Assembly: GCF_042665155.1 (NCBI RefSeq)
Contig: NZ_JBHTCG010000009.1
Coordinates: 124,001-188,000 of the forward strand
Reading direction: 5' to 3'
DNA: 64,000 nucleotides
DNA from: Sphaerisporangium rhizosphaerae
Lineage (GTDB): Bacteria; Actinomycetota; Actinomycetes; Streptosporangiales; Streptosporangiaceae
The stretch's first letter is position 1; each line of letters opens with the position of its first letter. A program made the position numbers and the translations under genes. This document shows positions 45,568 to 53,567 of the stretch, one piece after another. Below the pieces are notes generated by a model. That model saw only the letters and a program-made list of their open reading frames with translations. It was not told the origin of the DNA and ran no database searches.

Positions 45568-45762
45568 CTACTGCTCGTCGAGAAAGACTTCTTCGATCGT
45601 CAGGTCGAACACCTTGGCGAGGCGGAAGGCGACGGGAAGGCTCGGGTCGAACTTGCCTTTTTCGATCGCGATGATCGTCTGCCTCGACACGCTGATCCGC
45701 TGAGCCAGATCAGCCTGTGTCAGGCCGCGTTCGGCCCGCAGTTCCGTGATGCGGTTCTTCAT
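45568..45762 (-). CDS. Short XRE-family regulator, pair 1
   Basis: 64 aa, essentially only a helix-turn-helix: MKNRITELRAERGLTQADLA, recognition helix VSRQTIIAIEKGKFDPSLP, then FRLAKVFDLTIEEVFLDEQ. It resembles minimal Xre/YgzD-like repressors. The ATG overlaps the stop of the membrane-protein gene (ATGA). A near-identical arrangement occurs at 51000-51634. It probably represses its own two-gene operon through the inverted repeats upstream (46201-46250). Confidence 0.9.
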   Translation of the reverse strand: MKNRITELRAERGLTQADLAQRISVSRQTIIAIEKGKFDPSLPVAFRLAKVFDLTIEEVFLDEQ

Positions 45763-46178
45763 CGGTATCTGATCATGCCGGCGGCGAAGGCGATCACGAA
45801 GACGACTCCCAGGAGCGCGGGCAGGACCGCGGTGTTGACGTCGTAGGTGATGAGGCCGGCGGTGTCCGCGACGACATAGGCGAATCCACCGACCCACCCT
45901 GCTCCGAGGGAGATGGCCAGGGCCTCCTGCATGACCTTGCGCTGCAACTCGTCGACTCTCCGGAGAAAGCGGGTGAAGGCGACGATCCATCCGATGCCGA
46001 CGGCCAGGTTGACGGCGACCGCACCCCAGCTCGCCACCGGTCGCCGAGGGTCCCACAAGAGGTCGGGACCGAACTTGGCCAAGGCGAGGGTCACCGTCCA
46101 GGCGAGCGTCCAGAGTACGAGCCGGATGGTCGCCTTGGTCGACTCACGGTAGTCCCCGGTCGTGGTGTGTGCTTGCAC
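45759..46178 (-). CDS. Small four-helix membrane protein, pair 1
   Basis: 139 aa from GTG 46178, which has the very strong AGGAGGCG five bases upstream. Four predicted transmembrane helices (about residues 20-38, 50-72, 85-108 and 113-132) with a basic loop FLRRVDELQRKVMQEAL between the second and third. I do not recognise a named family. Small membrane proteins encoded next to minimal XRE repressors are a recurring arrangement whose function is unclear. It is translationally coupled to the regulator. Confidence 0.8.
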   Translation of the reverse strand: MQAHTTTGDYRESTKATIRLVLWTLAWTVTLALAKFGPDLLWDPRRPVASWGAVAVNLAVGIGWIVAFTRFLRRVDELQRKVMQEALAISLGAGWVGGFAYVVADTAGLITYDVNTAVLPALLGVVFVIAFAAGMIRYR

Positions 46179-46200
46179 GGGTCGCCTCCTGCGGCGAGAG

Positions 46201-46250
46201 GTCAAGGACACTTGACACGGTAGGAGGGGGGCCGCCGTGATGTCAAGTGT
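46201..46250. promoter_or_regulatory. Operator-like repeats upstream of XRE/membrane pair 1
   Basis: GTCAAG-gaca-CTTGAC (46201-46216) is a self-contained palindrome. Its ACACTTGACA half (46208-46217) is repeated inverted as TGTCAAGTGT at 46241-46250 with perfect 10-bp arms. Probable autoregulatory sites for the XRE protein. Confidence 0.6.
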
Positions 46251-46493
46251 GCTTTACGTCGGCCGGAGCGACCCCTGGTCCGGGCACCACGGGACGATCC
46301 TTAGTTCCGTCCGACAACGTGCGGCCCGGGCGACGCCGCTTTCCGGTCATCGCGTCAACCAGAAGCCGACGTAATCGATCTGCGGTAGCCCTGCGGCCGG
46401 GCAGCATGATGCCACCTACGGCATGCTCCAAGTCATCGTCACGCTCACCAGAACGGGTCGTAAGCACAAGCGGGTGGCAAGATCGTTCGCCGT

Positions 46494-46793
46494 TCAGAGC
46501 GGACCAGCTGATGGGTGACCCTCAGCGGCCGGTCCCAGCCCGAGGGCGGCAGTGCCGCGGCCCCGTGTTTCGGTGCGCACCACGATAGTGTCGCCCCGGC
46601 GGGCGAAGGCCGGTAGCGCGCACCCGACTTCCATCCCACCGCAGGGACGATCACTGCCGTTGCCCACGTCTTCGACCTGCATGTGGACCGTCCGGGTGCC
46701 ACGGCGATACACATCCTCATCCGCCGCCCGGCATGTCACTGATGTCACCACCCTCGAGCATGCTTCACAGATGCCGCACGGGCGATCCGACAC
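46494..46793 (-). CDS. Possible small Cys-rich hypothetical protein
   Basis: 99 aa from a GTG with GGTGAAGTT upstream. It starts SDRPCGICEACSRVV, with further Cys later, and ends in a Gly/Ala-rich tail. Third positions are moderately GC-rich. No family is recognised, and the 46179-46825 interval otherwise shows nothing convincing, so this is only a candidate. It is divergent from the DUF3800-like gene. Confidence 0.25.
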   Translation of the reverse strand: MSDRPCGICEACSRVVTSVTCRAADEDVYRRGTRTVHMQVEDVGNGSDRPCGGMEVGCALPAFARRGDTIVVRTETRGRGTAALGLGPAAEGHPSAGPL

Positions 46794-46825
46794 AACTTCA
46801 CCGTAGGTGACGATATCTTTACGCA

Positions 46826-47389
46826 GTGCTTGCCGCCTATATCGACGAGAGCCTCCGTCGCCGCCCCCAGGACGACAGCGTCTACGCCATGGCCGGCGTG
46901 ATCATAGATGCCATCGACCACGAGGACGCCCGGGCAGTCCTTGAGTCCCTTCGCACCGGCAAGAGCCCTCGCCTGCATTGGCGAGAGGAACCCTCCGCGC
47001 GCCATCCCGTAATCGCCGACGCGATCCGCTGTCTGCCACTGAGAAGCCTTGTGACCGTCCACATGTTCAGCAAAGGCATCCCGTACGAAAGAGCCCGGCG
47101 GCTCTGCCTGGAAAGGCTGTTGCACGAACTCGATCAAGCCGGAGTCACGCTGGCCACGATCGAGAGCCGATCAGCCCGCATGGACCACCTAGATCTCCTG
47201 CTCATTATGGGCATCCGTAAGAGCAGACTTCTTTCTGATGGCATCAGGGTCGTGTGGCGACAGGCTGGAGAGGAGCCACTGCTGTGGGCGGCCGACGTCG
47301 TGGCAGGAGCCACGACATGATGGCTGGACGGTAAGCCCGATGGTTTCGGCGCGCTGTCCGGCCAGATCACCCTGATCTGCCTCAACTGA
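46826..47389 (+). pseudogene. DUF3800-like gene interrupted by an in-frame TGA
   Basis: The first 164 codons encode a DUF3800-like protein (LAAYIDESLRRRP with the family YIDES motif, VYAMAGVIIDA, LLWAADVVAGATT) and stop at TGA 47318-47320. The same frame then continues WLDGKPDGFGALSGQITLICLN to TGA at 47387-47389, which looks like the missing C-terminal strand and helix of the family. So either a single nonsense change has truncated the protein or the short form is functional. DUF3800 proteins have an RNase-H-like fold, are often in mobile or defence-related regions, and have no settled function. Codon use is less GC-biased than in neighbours, suggesting acquisition. Confidence 0.6.
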
Positions 47390-47405
47390 GGCGAGACAGC
47401 GCGAA

Positions 47406-47439
47406 GGCCGGGCACCCGATTCCATCGGTGGTCCCGGCC
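47406..47439. terminator. Imperfect hairpin after the DUF3800-like gene
   Basis: GGCCGGG...ATtccAT...CCCGGCC with a partly paired middle, placed between the DUF3800-like gene and the convergent GH95 gene. Confidence 0.45.
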
Positions 47440-47554
47440 TCACTTCCAACACCCACCAGGGGTGCGGCACTTCTCATGATGCCTCACCCGGGGCGATCAG
47501 ACAACCACATTGAGCAATCTACCGACGCAGCGTCATACGCTCTCCAAGCGCAGC

Positions 47555-47583
47555 TGCTGCCCAGCGCCAGGGCTACCACCCCC
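47555..47583. repeat. 29-bp direct repeat, left copy
   Basis: Perfect 29-bp match to 51523-51551, starting TGCTGCCCAGCGCC. This copy is intergenic (33 bp before the GH95 gene end), while the other lies inside the membrane-protein gene of pair 2. Flanking bases do not match. Confidence 0.9.
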
Positions 47584-47615
47584 CTTTGGACGGAAGCACG
47601 GCTGGGTCTCCAGCG

Positions 47616-50510
47616 TCACATGGTGATGATCTGCCATTCCTGGTTGGCGCCGCTGTTACCGCTCCATTGGATGACTCGGGCGCCGTCGGCCGTGGAGCCT
47701 CCTTCGACGTCCGCGTAGAGGCCGTTGCCGACGTTGACGAGCTGGTAGTAGCCGCTTGTCGCCGCGGGGACGAGTTTCCACCGCTGGTTGGCGCCGTTGT
47801 TGCCGGTCGTCTGGACGAGGGCGGCGCCCTGGGTGGCGTTCGGGCTGGTGAGCACCTTGCCGCTGCCTGCACCGGCCAGCCGGACCGAGCCGTCGGAGTT
47901 CTGCGTCATCTGCCACTGCTGGTTGGCCCCGCCGGTCCAGGGCCACTGGACGATGGCGGCGCCGTCGGCGGTGGAGCCGCCGTAGACGTCCAGCACCTTT
48001 CCGCTCTTGCGGTTGACCAGGCGGACGACGCCGGTGGACGGGCCGCCGCCACCGCCCAGCCCGACGGTGATCTGGGTCGTGGCGCCCGCGGTGAGCGACA
48101 CCTGCCGGGCGTGGTCGCCCAGAGGTGAGGCGGCGACGCCCGCGCCGGTGGTGATGGAGGTGATCCCGCGCCGGCAGATGAGCGTCACGGTCTGGGTGAT
48201 GTCGGAGACGACGGTGGCGGTGACGGTCCGGGCGGTGATGTCCCAGGTGAGCGAGTCGATCCGGAGACGGTTGCGGCCGCGCACGCCGGTGATCGTGCCC
48301 TTGGCGAACTGGTCGGGCAGCGCGGGCAGCACCTCCAGGATGCCGGGCCTGGTGTAGATCAATGCCTCGGCGAGGATCGCGGGCAGGGAGTTGGCGGCGT
48401 CGGCGTTGTAGATCGCCAGGTTCGGGTTGTGCGAGGTCATCAACGACCGGAAGACCATGTTGTTGCCCAGGATCTTGCGCAGGTTGCCGTACACGCCGGC
48501 GCCGTCCTTCAGCCGGGCCCGGGCGAGGCTGCGGTGGATGGCGCCGTGGGCCTCTCCCGACTCGTCCCCGCGCAGGTCCAGGGCGCGGCTCGCGTAGCGG
48601 ATGAGGTCGGGCTTGTCCTCGGGGTTGATCTCGTGCAGCGGCCAGACCGGGTACATGTGCTGGACGTGACGGTGGTTGTACCGGTCGGTCAGGCTGGGCC
48701 ACGACCATTCCGCGAGCGCTCCGTCGCCGTTGATCCGATAGTCGGGCATCTTGGCCAGCAAGGCGGTCCAGCGTTGCACGCCTTGGCCCGCGCCCTGCTC
48801 GGTTCCGAGGAAGCCGGCCGCCTCGATGGCGGCCCGCAGCGCGTGCTTGCCCGCGGCGATCTCGCCGGTCGCGTTGATCGACAACTGCCTGCCGGTGTTG
48901 CCGGGGCTGTTCTCCATGGAGAAGCACGGCACGAAGATGACCTTGCCGTCCGCGTCGGTGCGGGTGAGGAAGTCCTCGTAGAACGCCGCGAGCTCGATCA
49001 GGACCGGGGCGAGCTTGGTGCGGTAGAAGGTGGCATCGCCGGTGACCTCGTAGTACTCCAGCAGCGGATAGAGCAGCCAGTCGGCGCCGCCGATCCAGGT
49101 GTGGCCGGGGAACCCGCCGTCGAAGTGCAGCATCTTGCCGTACTCGCCGTCGGTCCGGGAGGGAGCGAGCAGGCCGCGGATGCCGTAGAGATTCTTGGCG
49201 TTGGTGCGCCAGTCGTTGATCTGGCCGAGGATCAGGGTGAAGTAGCCGTCCATGACCTCGGTGAGGGACAGGATGTTGCCGCCGGCGACCTGGAAGTTGA
49301 CATTGGCGTCGGTGGTGAAGTCGCCGGCCCACGCCGCGTCCCACGCGCCCGTCCACAGGCCGGTCAGCCGCGGTGGCAGGACGCCGCTGGAGGACAGGAA
49401 CAGGTAACGGCCGGAGTCGTACATCCGCTCCAGCAACGCGAGGTCGATGACGTTGCGGTTGGCGTTCTGCCGCGCGATCAGCTCACCGGTCGACAGTTGC
49501 CGGTCGGCGGCGCTGACGTTCAGGTCGAGGCGTGAACGGTCGTACAGCGGGGTGTGCAGGGCGGTGTGCCGCGTGAGCAGCGCCGCGTAGTCGGTGCTCA
49601 GCGCGGCCAGTGCCGCGTGCAGCGGTTTGGCGTCCCACGCGGTGGACGACTCGTAGCGGTCCAGCTTGGTCAGCAGCACGAGTCTGGTCGCCGCGGCCAC
49701 GACGATGGACGTCCCGCTCACCCGTACCGAACCGCCGGACACGACCACCCGGGTGACGCCCTCATAGCCGAACGCCCCCTGGCCGGAGGGGTATCTGCCC
49801 CTCAGGTTCAGGTAGCCGTCACCGTTGTCGACCGTGGCCAGGGTGGTGAAGCCGACGGACCCCGGCACGCCGCTCAGGCTCGTGTTGACGCTGAGCGTGG
49901 TGTCGATCGTCCGGCCCGGCGCGGGGGTGAGTTCGTGGACGATCACCCGGTCGGCTCGGGAGACGAAGGCCCGGCGCGTCCACGCGCCATTGCCGTCGGT
50001 CCCCGTCGAGGTCACCTCACCGGTCCTGAAGTCGGTGATCCGGGCGTAGTTGCCGACCGTCGTCATCCCCGGGGTGCTGATCTGCAGCTCATAGCCGGGA
50101 TGGAAGGTCTGGGTCCAGCGCAGCGACCAGCCGGAGGTGAAGTCGCCGGTGGCGCCGTTGTAGTCACCGGCGAGCGCCTTGTCCCTGACTCCCGCCAACC
50201 GGCCCGACAGCACCGGCGGAGTCACATTGCGGGTGCCGTTGGGCATCACGAACCGATGATGGGTGAAGACGACCTTCTCCAGGGCGGGCGCACCGTAGAG
50301 CATGGCGCCGTACTCACCGTTGCCGGTCAGGAAGGCATCGGTCCAGTTCGCGGCGGCGGCCGTGTCGTAGATGCCCCGCTGCGGCAGCGACACCTGCGGC
50401 GGCACGGCGGCGGCCGCCCGGTCAGCGAAGATCGTCGAGGGCAGCGCGGCGGCGCCGACGGCCGCCGCCGTGGTCGCGATGAAACGTCGGCGGTTCAGCG
50501 GCATGTTCAT
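47616..50510 (-). CDS. Secreted GH95-type glycosidase with ricin-type lectin domain
   Basis: 964 aa. Starts with a twin-arginine-like signal (LNRRRFIATTAAAV, about 1-35). The large catalytic part (about 40-830) resembles GH95 alpha-L-fucosidases/galactosidases: TTDANVNFQ carries the Asn-x-Asn pair, the Glu in PCFSMENSPGN fits the general acid, and the Asp in YNADAANSLPAILAEAL fits the base region. A GGGG linker precedes a C-terminal ricin/CBM13 trefoil (about 838-964) with three repeats having QW motifs (GANQQWQM, GANQRWKL, GANQEWQI). Exact sugar specificity cannot be read. ATG 50510 is fixed by AGGAGCTTCG. It lies inside the segment bounded by the 29-bp repeats. Confidence 0.85.
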   Translation of the reverse strand: MNMPLNRRRFIATTAAAVGAAALPSTIFADRAAAAVPPQVSLPQRGIYDTAAAANWTDAFLTGNGEYGAMLYGAPALEKVVFTHHRFVMPNGTRNVTPPVLSGRLAGVRDKALAGDYNGATGDFTSGWSLRWTQTFHPGYELQISTPGMTTVGNYARITDFRTGEVTSTGTDGNGAWTRRAFVSRADRVIVHELTPAPGRTIDTTLSVNTSLSGVPGSVGFTTLATVDNGDGYLNLRGRYPSGQGAFGYEGVTRVVVSGGSVRVSGTSIVVAAATRLVLLTKLDRYESSTAWDAKPLHAALAALSTDYAALLTRHTALHTPLYDRSRLDLNVSAADRQLSTGELIARQNANRNVIDLALLERMYDSGRYLFLSSSGVLPPRLTGLWTGAWDAAWAGDFTTDANVNFQVAGGNILSLTEVMDGYFTLILGQINDWRTNAKNLYGIRGLLAPSRTDGEYGKMLHFDGGFPGHTWIGGADWLLYPLLEYYEVTGDATFYRTKLAPVLIELAAFYEDFLTRTDADGKVIFVPCFSMENSPGNTGRQLSINATGEIAAGKHALRAAIEAAGFLGTEQGAGQGVQRWTALLAKMPDYRINGDGALAEWSWPSLTDRYNHRHVQHMYPVWPLHEINPEDKPDLIRYASRALDLRGDESGEAHGAIHRSLARARLKDGAGVYGNLRKILGNNMVFRSLMTSHNPNLAIYNADAANSLPAILAEALIYTRPGILEVLPALPDQFAKGTITGVRGRNRLRIDSLTWDITARTVTATVVSDITQTVTLICRRGITSITTGAGVAASPLGDHARQVSLTAGATTQITVGLGGGGGPSTGVVRLVNRKSGKVLDVYGGSTADGAAIVQWPWTGGANQQWQMTQNSDGSVRLAGAGSGKVLTSPNATQGAALVQTTGNNGANQRWKLVPAATSGYYQLVNVGNGLYADVEGGSTADGARVIQWSGNSGANQEWQIITM

Positions 50511-50999
50511 CGAAGCTCCTGACGATGAGCCGGGGATGACGGTCGCGGCCACGTGCCGCCTGTGCCGCCATGGATGGTCCGTCGCCTTGGTGGCGGTCGT
50601 CGTTCGACGGGGCACCCGGATGCGGAGCACTCGGTCAAAGGTGCCTCCGACGGCAAGGACATCCTGCGGCCTGTCTGCAATACATCCCATGAATGAAGCG
50701 TGCGTAACGTACGACGTCTCATGTGTGCCGTCAAGAACGCCGTGTCATCTCCGATCCGATCTCCAGGACAGCCGAGGGCTCTCCCTCGAGTTCCGTGCAA
50801 CTTTCATCAACCGGATGACCGGGATCCAAGACGGGGGACCACGAGGTGCGCCCACCGCCCACCATCGCCTTCACCCTTTCGTTGCCACGGAATTCATCCC
50901 ACCTTAGAGGGGTGATGAGCTGACACGGGGCCGGCGGCTCCCGCACGCCCCGGGCGCAAGGGTGCCCTCGCCGCCGCATCGTTGACCGGACGGTCCCTG
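50511..50999. other. Intergenic region, no gene supported
   Basis: 489 bp upstream of the GH95 gene. Less GC-rich than its surroundings around 50690-50910. Open frames here lack ribosome-binding sites and family features. It must hold the GH95 promoter, but no clear operator was seen. Confidence 0.5.
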
Positions 51000-51218
51000 T
51001 CAGGCCGGGTCGCCCGTGTCCTCCGTCCGTTCTGGGAGGAAGATCTGTTCGATGGTCAGGCCGAAGACGTCGGCGAGGGTGAACGCCAGGGGCAGGCTGG
51101 GGTCGTACCGCTCGGTCTCGATGGCGTTGATGGCCTGCCGGGAGACCCGGCACCGGTCGGCCAGATCGGCCTGGCTCCAACGGCGGGCCGCACGCAGTTC
51201 GCGTAGCCGGTTCTTCAT
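51000..51218 (-). CDS. Short XRE-family regulator, pair 2
   Basis: 72 aa: MKNRLRELRAARRWSQADLA, recognition helix VSRQAINAIETERYDPSLP, then FTLADVFGLTIEQIFLPE and a short acidic tail. It is a clear paralogue of the regulator at 45568-45762, sharing the same start, length and spacing of motifs. It lies 8 bp downstream of its membrane-protein partner and is probably cotranscribed with it. Likely an autorepressor. Confidence 0.9.
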   Translation of the reverse strand: MKNRLRELRAARRWSQADLADRCRVSRQAINAIETERYDPSLPLAFTLADVFGLTIEQIFLPERTEDTGDPA

Positions 51219-51226
51219 GCGCGCCG

Positions 51227-51634
51227 TCACCGGTGCAGGCGGGTACGCAGATCCGCGATCAGCAGCCACATCGCCACGCCGCCGATGAGGATCAACTGCG
51301 CGAGCTGCTGGAGCCGGACGATGCCTGCCGCGTCGAGCAGGGTGGCCACCTGCAACCCCACCAGGACCGCGGCGAACGCGATGGCCATGCTCTCCAGCTG
51401 AATCCTGCGCAGGTACTCGTCCGCGCGCCGGAACGCCCGCAGCAGCACCCAGGCGATCGCGAGGGTGAACACGGTGGTGGTCGCGATCCACCAACCCTTC
51501 TGGACGGCGCTCTGATCGGGGTTGCTGCCCAGCGCCAGGGCTACCACCCCCAAAGTGGACACGGGTATGCCGTCGATGAGCACGGCACGGCGGGCCGCGC
51601 GCGTCACCTGATCCTGCTGCATCTCTTTTGCCAT
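51227..51634 (-). CDS. Small four-helix membrane protein, pair 2
   Basis: 135 aa from ATG 51634 (MAKEMQQDQV). An alternative ATG at 51661 is possible but overlaps the upstream inverted repeat. Four predicted transmembrane helices, with a basic segment LLRAFRRADEYLRRIQLESMAI between helices 2 and 3, which aligns in position and pattern with FLRRVDELQRKVMQEALAI of pair 1 even though overall identity is low. The 29-bp repeat lies in the codons for about VALALGSNPD. Function unknown. Confidence 0.8.
   Translation of the reverse strand: MAKEMQQDQVTRAARRAVLIDGIPVSTLGVVALALGSNPDQSAVQKGWWIATTTVFTLAIAWVLLRAFRRADEYLRRIQLESMAIAFAAVLVGLQVATLLDAAGIVRLQQLAQLILIGGVAMWLLIADLRTRLHR
51523..51551. repeat. 29-bp direct repeat, right copy
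   Basis: Exact copy of 47555-47583, here within the coding sequence of the pair 2 membrane protein. The two copies are 3,968 bp apart and bracket the GH95 gene and the XRE gene. Confidence 0.9.
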
Positions 51635-51652
51635 GCCATGAATGTAAAGCGA

Positions 51653-51692
51653 ACCTTCCATTAGGTCAAGCGACCCTGACTCAACGGAAGGT
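51653..51692. promoter_or_regulatory. Inverted repeat upstream of XRE/membrane pair 2
   Basis: ACCTTCC (51653-51659) and GGAAGGT (51686-51692) with a 26-bp spacer, in the short gap before the HATPase gene end. Possible operator of the pair 2 regulator. Confidence 0.4.
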
Positions 51693-51697
51693 ACGCC

Positions 51698-52141
51698 TTA
51701 CATCTCGGCGACCTGAAACCACACCGTTCTGTCCGCGTCGTCGTGGTGGGAGCCCCAGGCGGTGGCGATCGTGTTGACGAGCCACAGGCCCCGGCCGCCG
51801 TCGCTGTCCGCCTCGACCATCCGCGCCACGGGCGCACCGGTGGCCGAACCGGCGTCGGTCACCTCCACGTGGACCGTCCGCGGGGCCACGGCGACGCGCA
51901 CCGCTATCCGCCCGCCCACCGCGCTCCCGGAGTCGGAGTGGGCCACCGCGTTGGTCACCACCTCACTCAGCAGGAGCAGGACGTCGTCCAGGGCCGGAGC
52001 GGCGACCGTCGCGGCCAGCAGCCCACGCACCCACGCCCGGGCCGCCGGCACCGAGGCGATGTCACCGGGAAACTCCCCGAACCACGCCTCCGCCCCCGGC
52101 ACCTCACCCCCATGCCGAACCACCTGCTCGTCCGACCTCAC
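51698..52141 (-). CDS. RsbW-like HATPase-fold regulatory protein
   Basis: 147 aa from GTG 52141. Single HATPase_c domain: N-box LLLLSEVVTNAVAHSDSG, G1-like VTDAGSATGAP and G2-like GGRGLWLVNTIATAWG. Such proteins act as anti-sigma kinases or, in WhiJ-type loci, as small partners of unknown role. No sigma-factor gene is adjacent. It is divergent from a WhiJ-like HTH/DUF397 pair, the arrangement commonly seen for these three-gene modules in streptomycetes and relatives. Confidence 0.88.
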   Translation of the reverse strand: MRSDEQVVRHGGEVPGAEAWFGEFPGDIASVPAARAWVRGLLAATVAAPALDDVLLLLSEVVTNAVAHSDSGSAVGGRIAVRVAVAPRTVHVEVTDAGSATGAPVARMVEADSDGGRGLWLVNTIATAWGSHHDDADRTVWFQVAEM

Positions 52142-52332
52142 AGGACCACCCCGGCCCCGACCATGCCGGCCGCGATGATGACCTGCGTCCTCACACGCTG
52201 CGGACTGACATACGCACACCTCCGGTGCGGGCCGGCGGGGCGCAAAAGACCGCCGTTGGATTCGCACATAACCCGGCTCCCCCTTTTCTGATCGCGGAGT
52301 GTTCATTCGCTTTCTTCACGTCCTCACGACCG

Positions 52333-52348
52333 AAGAACACGTGTGCTT
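52333..52348. promoter_or_regulatory. Near-perfect palindrome in the WhiJ-like divergent promoter
   Basis: AAGAACACGTGTGCTT, 14 of 16 bases symmetric with the core ACACGTGT, within the 355-bp gap 52142-52496. Candidate operator of the adjacent HTH regulator. No gene lies in the gap. Confidence 0.45.
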
Positions 52349-52496
52349 AGATTGGCCCGTGACCAGCGAATCCACGATCCAATCAGCACGCCGGATGATG
52401 ACCGGCGATACCAGGAACAGGTTTCACTAAACCACCGCCTGGCATTATCCGCGCAACCAGAAAGTCCGTTTTCATCCTGTTTTCTGGAGGACCGCG

Positions 52497-53324
52497 ATGA
52501 ACGTCGAGCCTTTCCCCGGCCCGGAATCCCCCCGCGCGCGTTTCGGTGCCGAAATGCGCCGCCTCCGGGAGGCGGCCCAGCTCTCCCAAGCCGCCGTCGC
52601 CACCCGCCTCGGCTGCACCCAGACCCAGGTGAGCCGCCTGGAGGCCGCCACGCGCACGCCGTCGGTCTCCGACGCCGAACGGCTGGACCGGCTCTTCGGC
52701 TCCGGCGACGGCACCTTCTTCACGGACCTGCGCAAGCACATCGCCTCCCGCCCCGGCGGGCCCGCATGGTTCATGGACTGGGTCAACGAGATCGAACCGG
52801 CCGCCCGCGTCCTCTGGTCCTGGGACCCTCTCCTGATCCCCGGCCTCCTTCAGACCCCGTCCTACGCCCGGGCCATCTTTCACCAGGAGCCCCAGATCAA
52901 TTCGGAGGAAATGGAAGCCCGCGTCGAGGCCCGCTCACAGCGGCAGAGCGTCCTCCGCCGGGAAGACCCACCACTGCTCCTGGCGCTCATCGACGAGGGC
53001 GTGCTACGTCGCGAGGTCGGCGGACGCGAGGTGATGAAGGAACAATTCGATCACCTGATGAACGCCGTGGACGAGCCCAATATCTCCGTCCAGGTCGTTG
53101 ACCCGCACTGCCTCATCGGCCTGCTCGGCGCATTCATGATCGCCGAGCTCAAGGGCGGACAACCGCACGCCATTCACGCGGACTCGTCGGCCGAGGGGCA
53201 CATCACCACCGACCATGACATGGTGACCTCGATCCGAAACCGATATGAAGCGATACGTCTATGGGCCTATCCTGAGCGCGTGTCCCTCAAATTGATCGAG
53301 GAAGCGAGGCGGGAATGGACCTGA
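52497..53324 (+). CDS. WhiJ-like XRE/DUF5753 regulator
   Basis: 275 aa. N-terminal XRE helix-turn-helix (about 15-70: FGAEMRRLREAAQLSQAAVATRLGCTQTQVSRLEAATRTPSVSDAERL) and a C-terminal DUF5753 domain (about 95-270: VLWSWDPLLIPGLLQTPSYARAIF, EARSQRQSVL, ALIDEGVLRREVGG, VVDPHCLIGLLGAFMI). These are developmental or antibiotic-related regulators in actinomycetes that partner with DUF397 proteins. GGAGG precedes the ATG. The stop overlaps the DUF397 start by 10 bp, coupling the pair. Confidence 0.93.
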   Translation: MNVEPFPGPESPRARFGAEMRRLREAAQLSQAAVATRLGCTQTQVSRLEAATRTPSVSDAERLDRLFGSGDGTFFTDLRKHIASRPGGPAWFMDWVNEIEPAARVLWSWDPLLIPGLLQTPSYARAIFHQEPQINSEEMEARVEARSQRQSVLRREDPPLLLALIDEGVLRREVGGREVMKEQFDHLMNAVDEPNISVQVVDPHCLIGLLGAFMIAELKGGQPHAIHADSSAEGHITTDHDMVTSIRNRYEAIRLWAYPERVSLKLIEEARREWT

Positions 53325-53524
53325 GTAACGCCGTGTGGCGGAAGTCGTCATTCTCCGGCGGAAATGGCGGACAGTGCGTCGAGGTCGCCGACAACCTGAC
53401 CGGCGTGGTCGCGGTGCGCGACAGCAAGGTTCCCGATGGCCCCGAACTCCTCGTCGGTGCTTCCGGGTGGCGGACCTTCGTCGGCGGCGTCAAGACAGCA
53501 AGAAGCTTCGGCACCCTGAGCTGA
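53315..53524 (+). CDS. DUF397 small protein
   Basis: 69 aa. Matches the DUF397 pattern: MDLSNAVWRKSSFSGGNGGQCVEVAD, VVAVRDSKVPDGPELLVG, then W-x-F (GWRTFVGGVK). Each DUF397 protein is thought to bind and modulate its neighbouring WhiJ-like regulator. It overlaps the upstream gene by 10 bp, so it is certainly cotranscribed. Confidence 0.93.
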   Translation: MDLSNAVWRKSSFSGGNGGQCVEVADNLTGVVAVRDSKVPDGPELLVGASGWRTFVGGVKTARSFGTLS

Positions 53525-53567
53525 CGCATCGCAGTGGCTTGTCGCGACCCCCATGGAGGCGAGTGGG

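Noticed and set aside
45568..46250. Classical type II toxin-antitoxin system
   Set aside because: The partner is a 139-residue four-helix membrane protein, not a known toxin fold; a toxin role is possible but not supported.
46243..46720. Several 70-110-residue frames between XRE pair 1 and the DUF3800-like gene
   Set aside because: No motifs, overlapping one another on both strands; only the 46494-46793 frame was kept, at low confidence.
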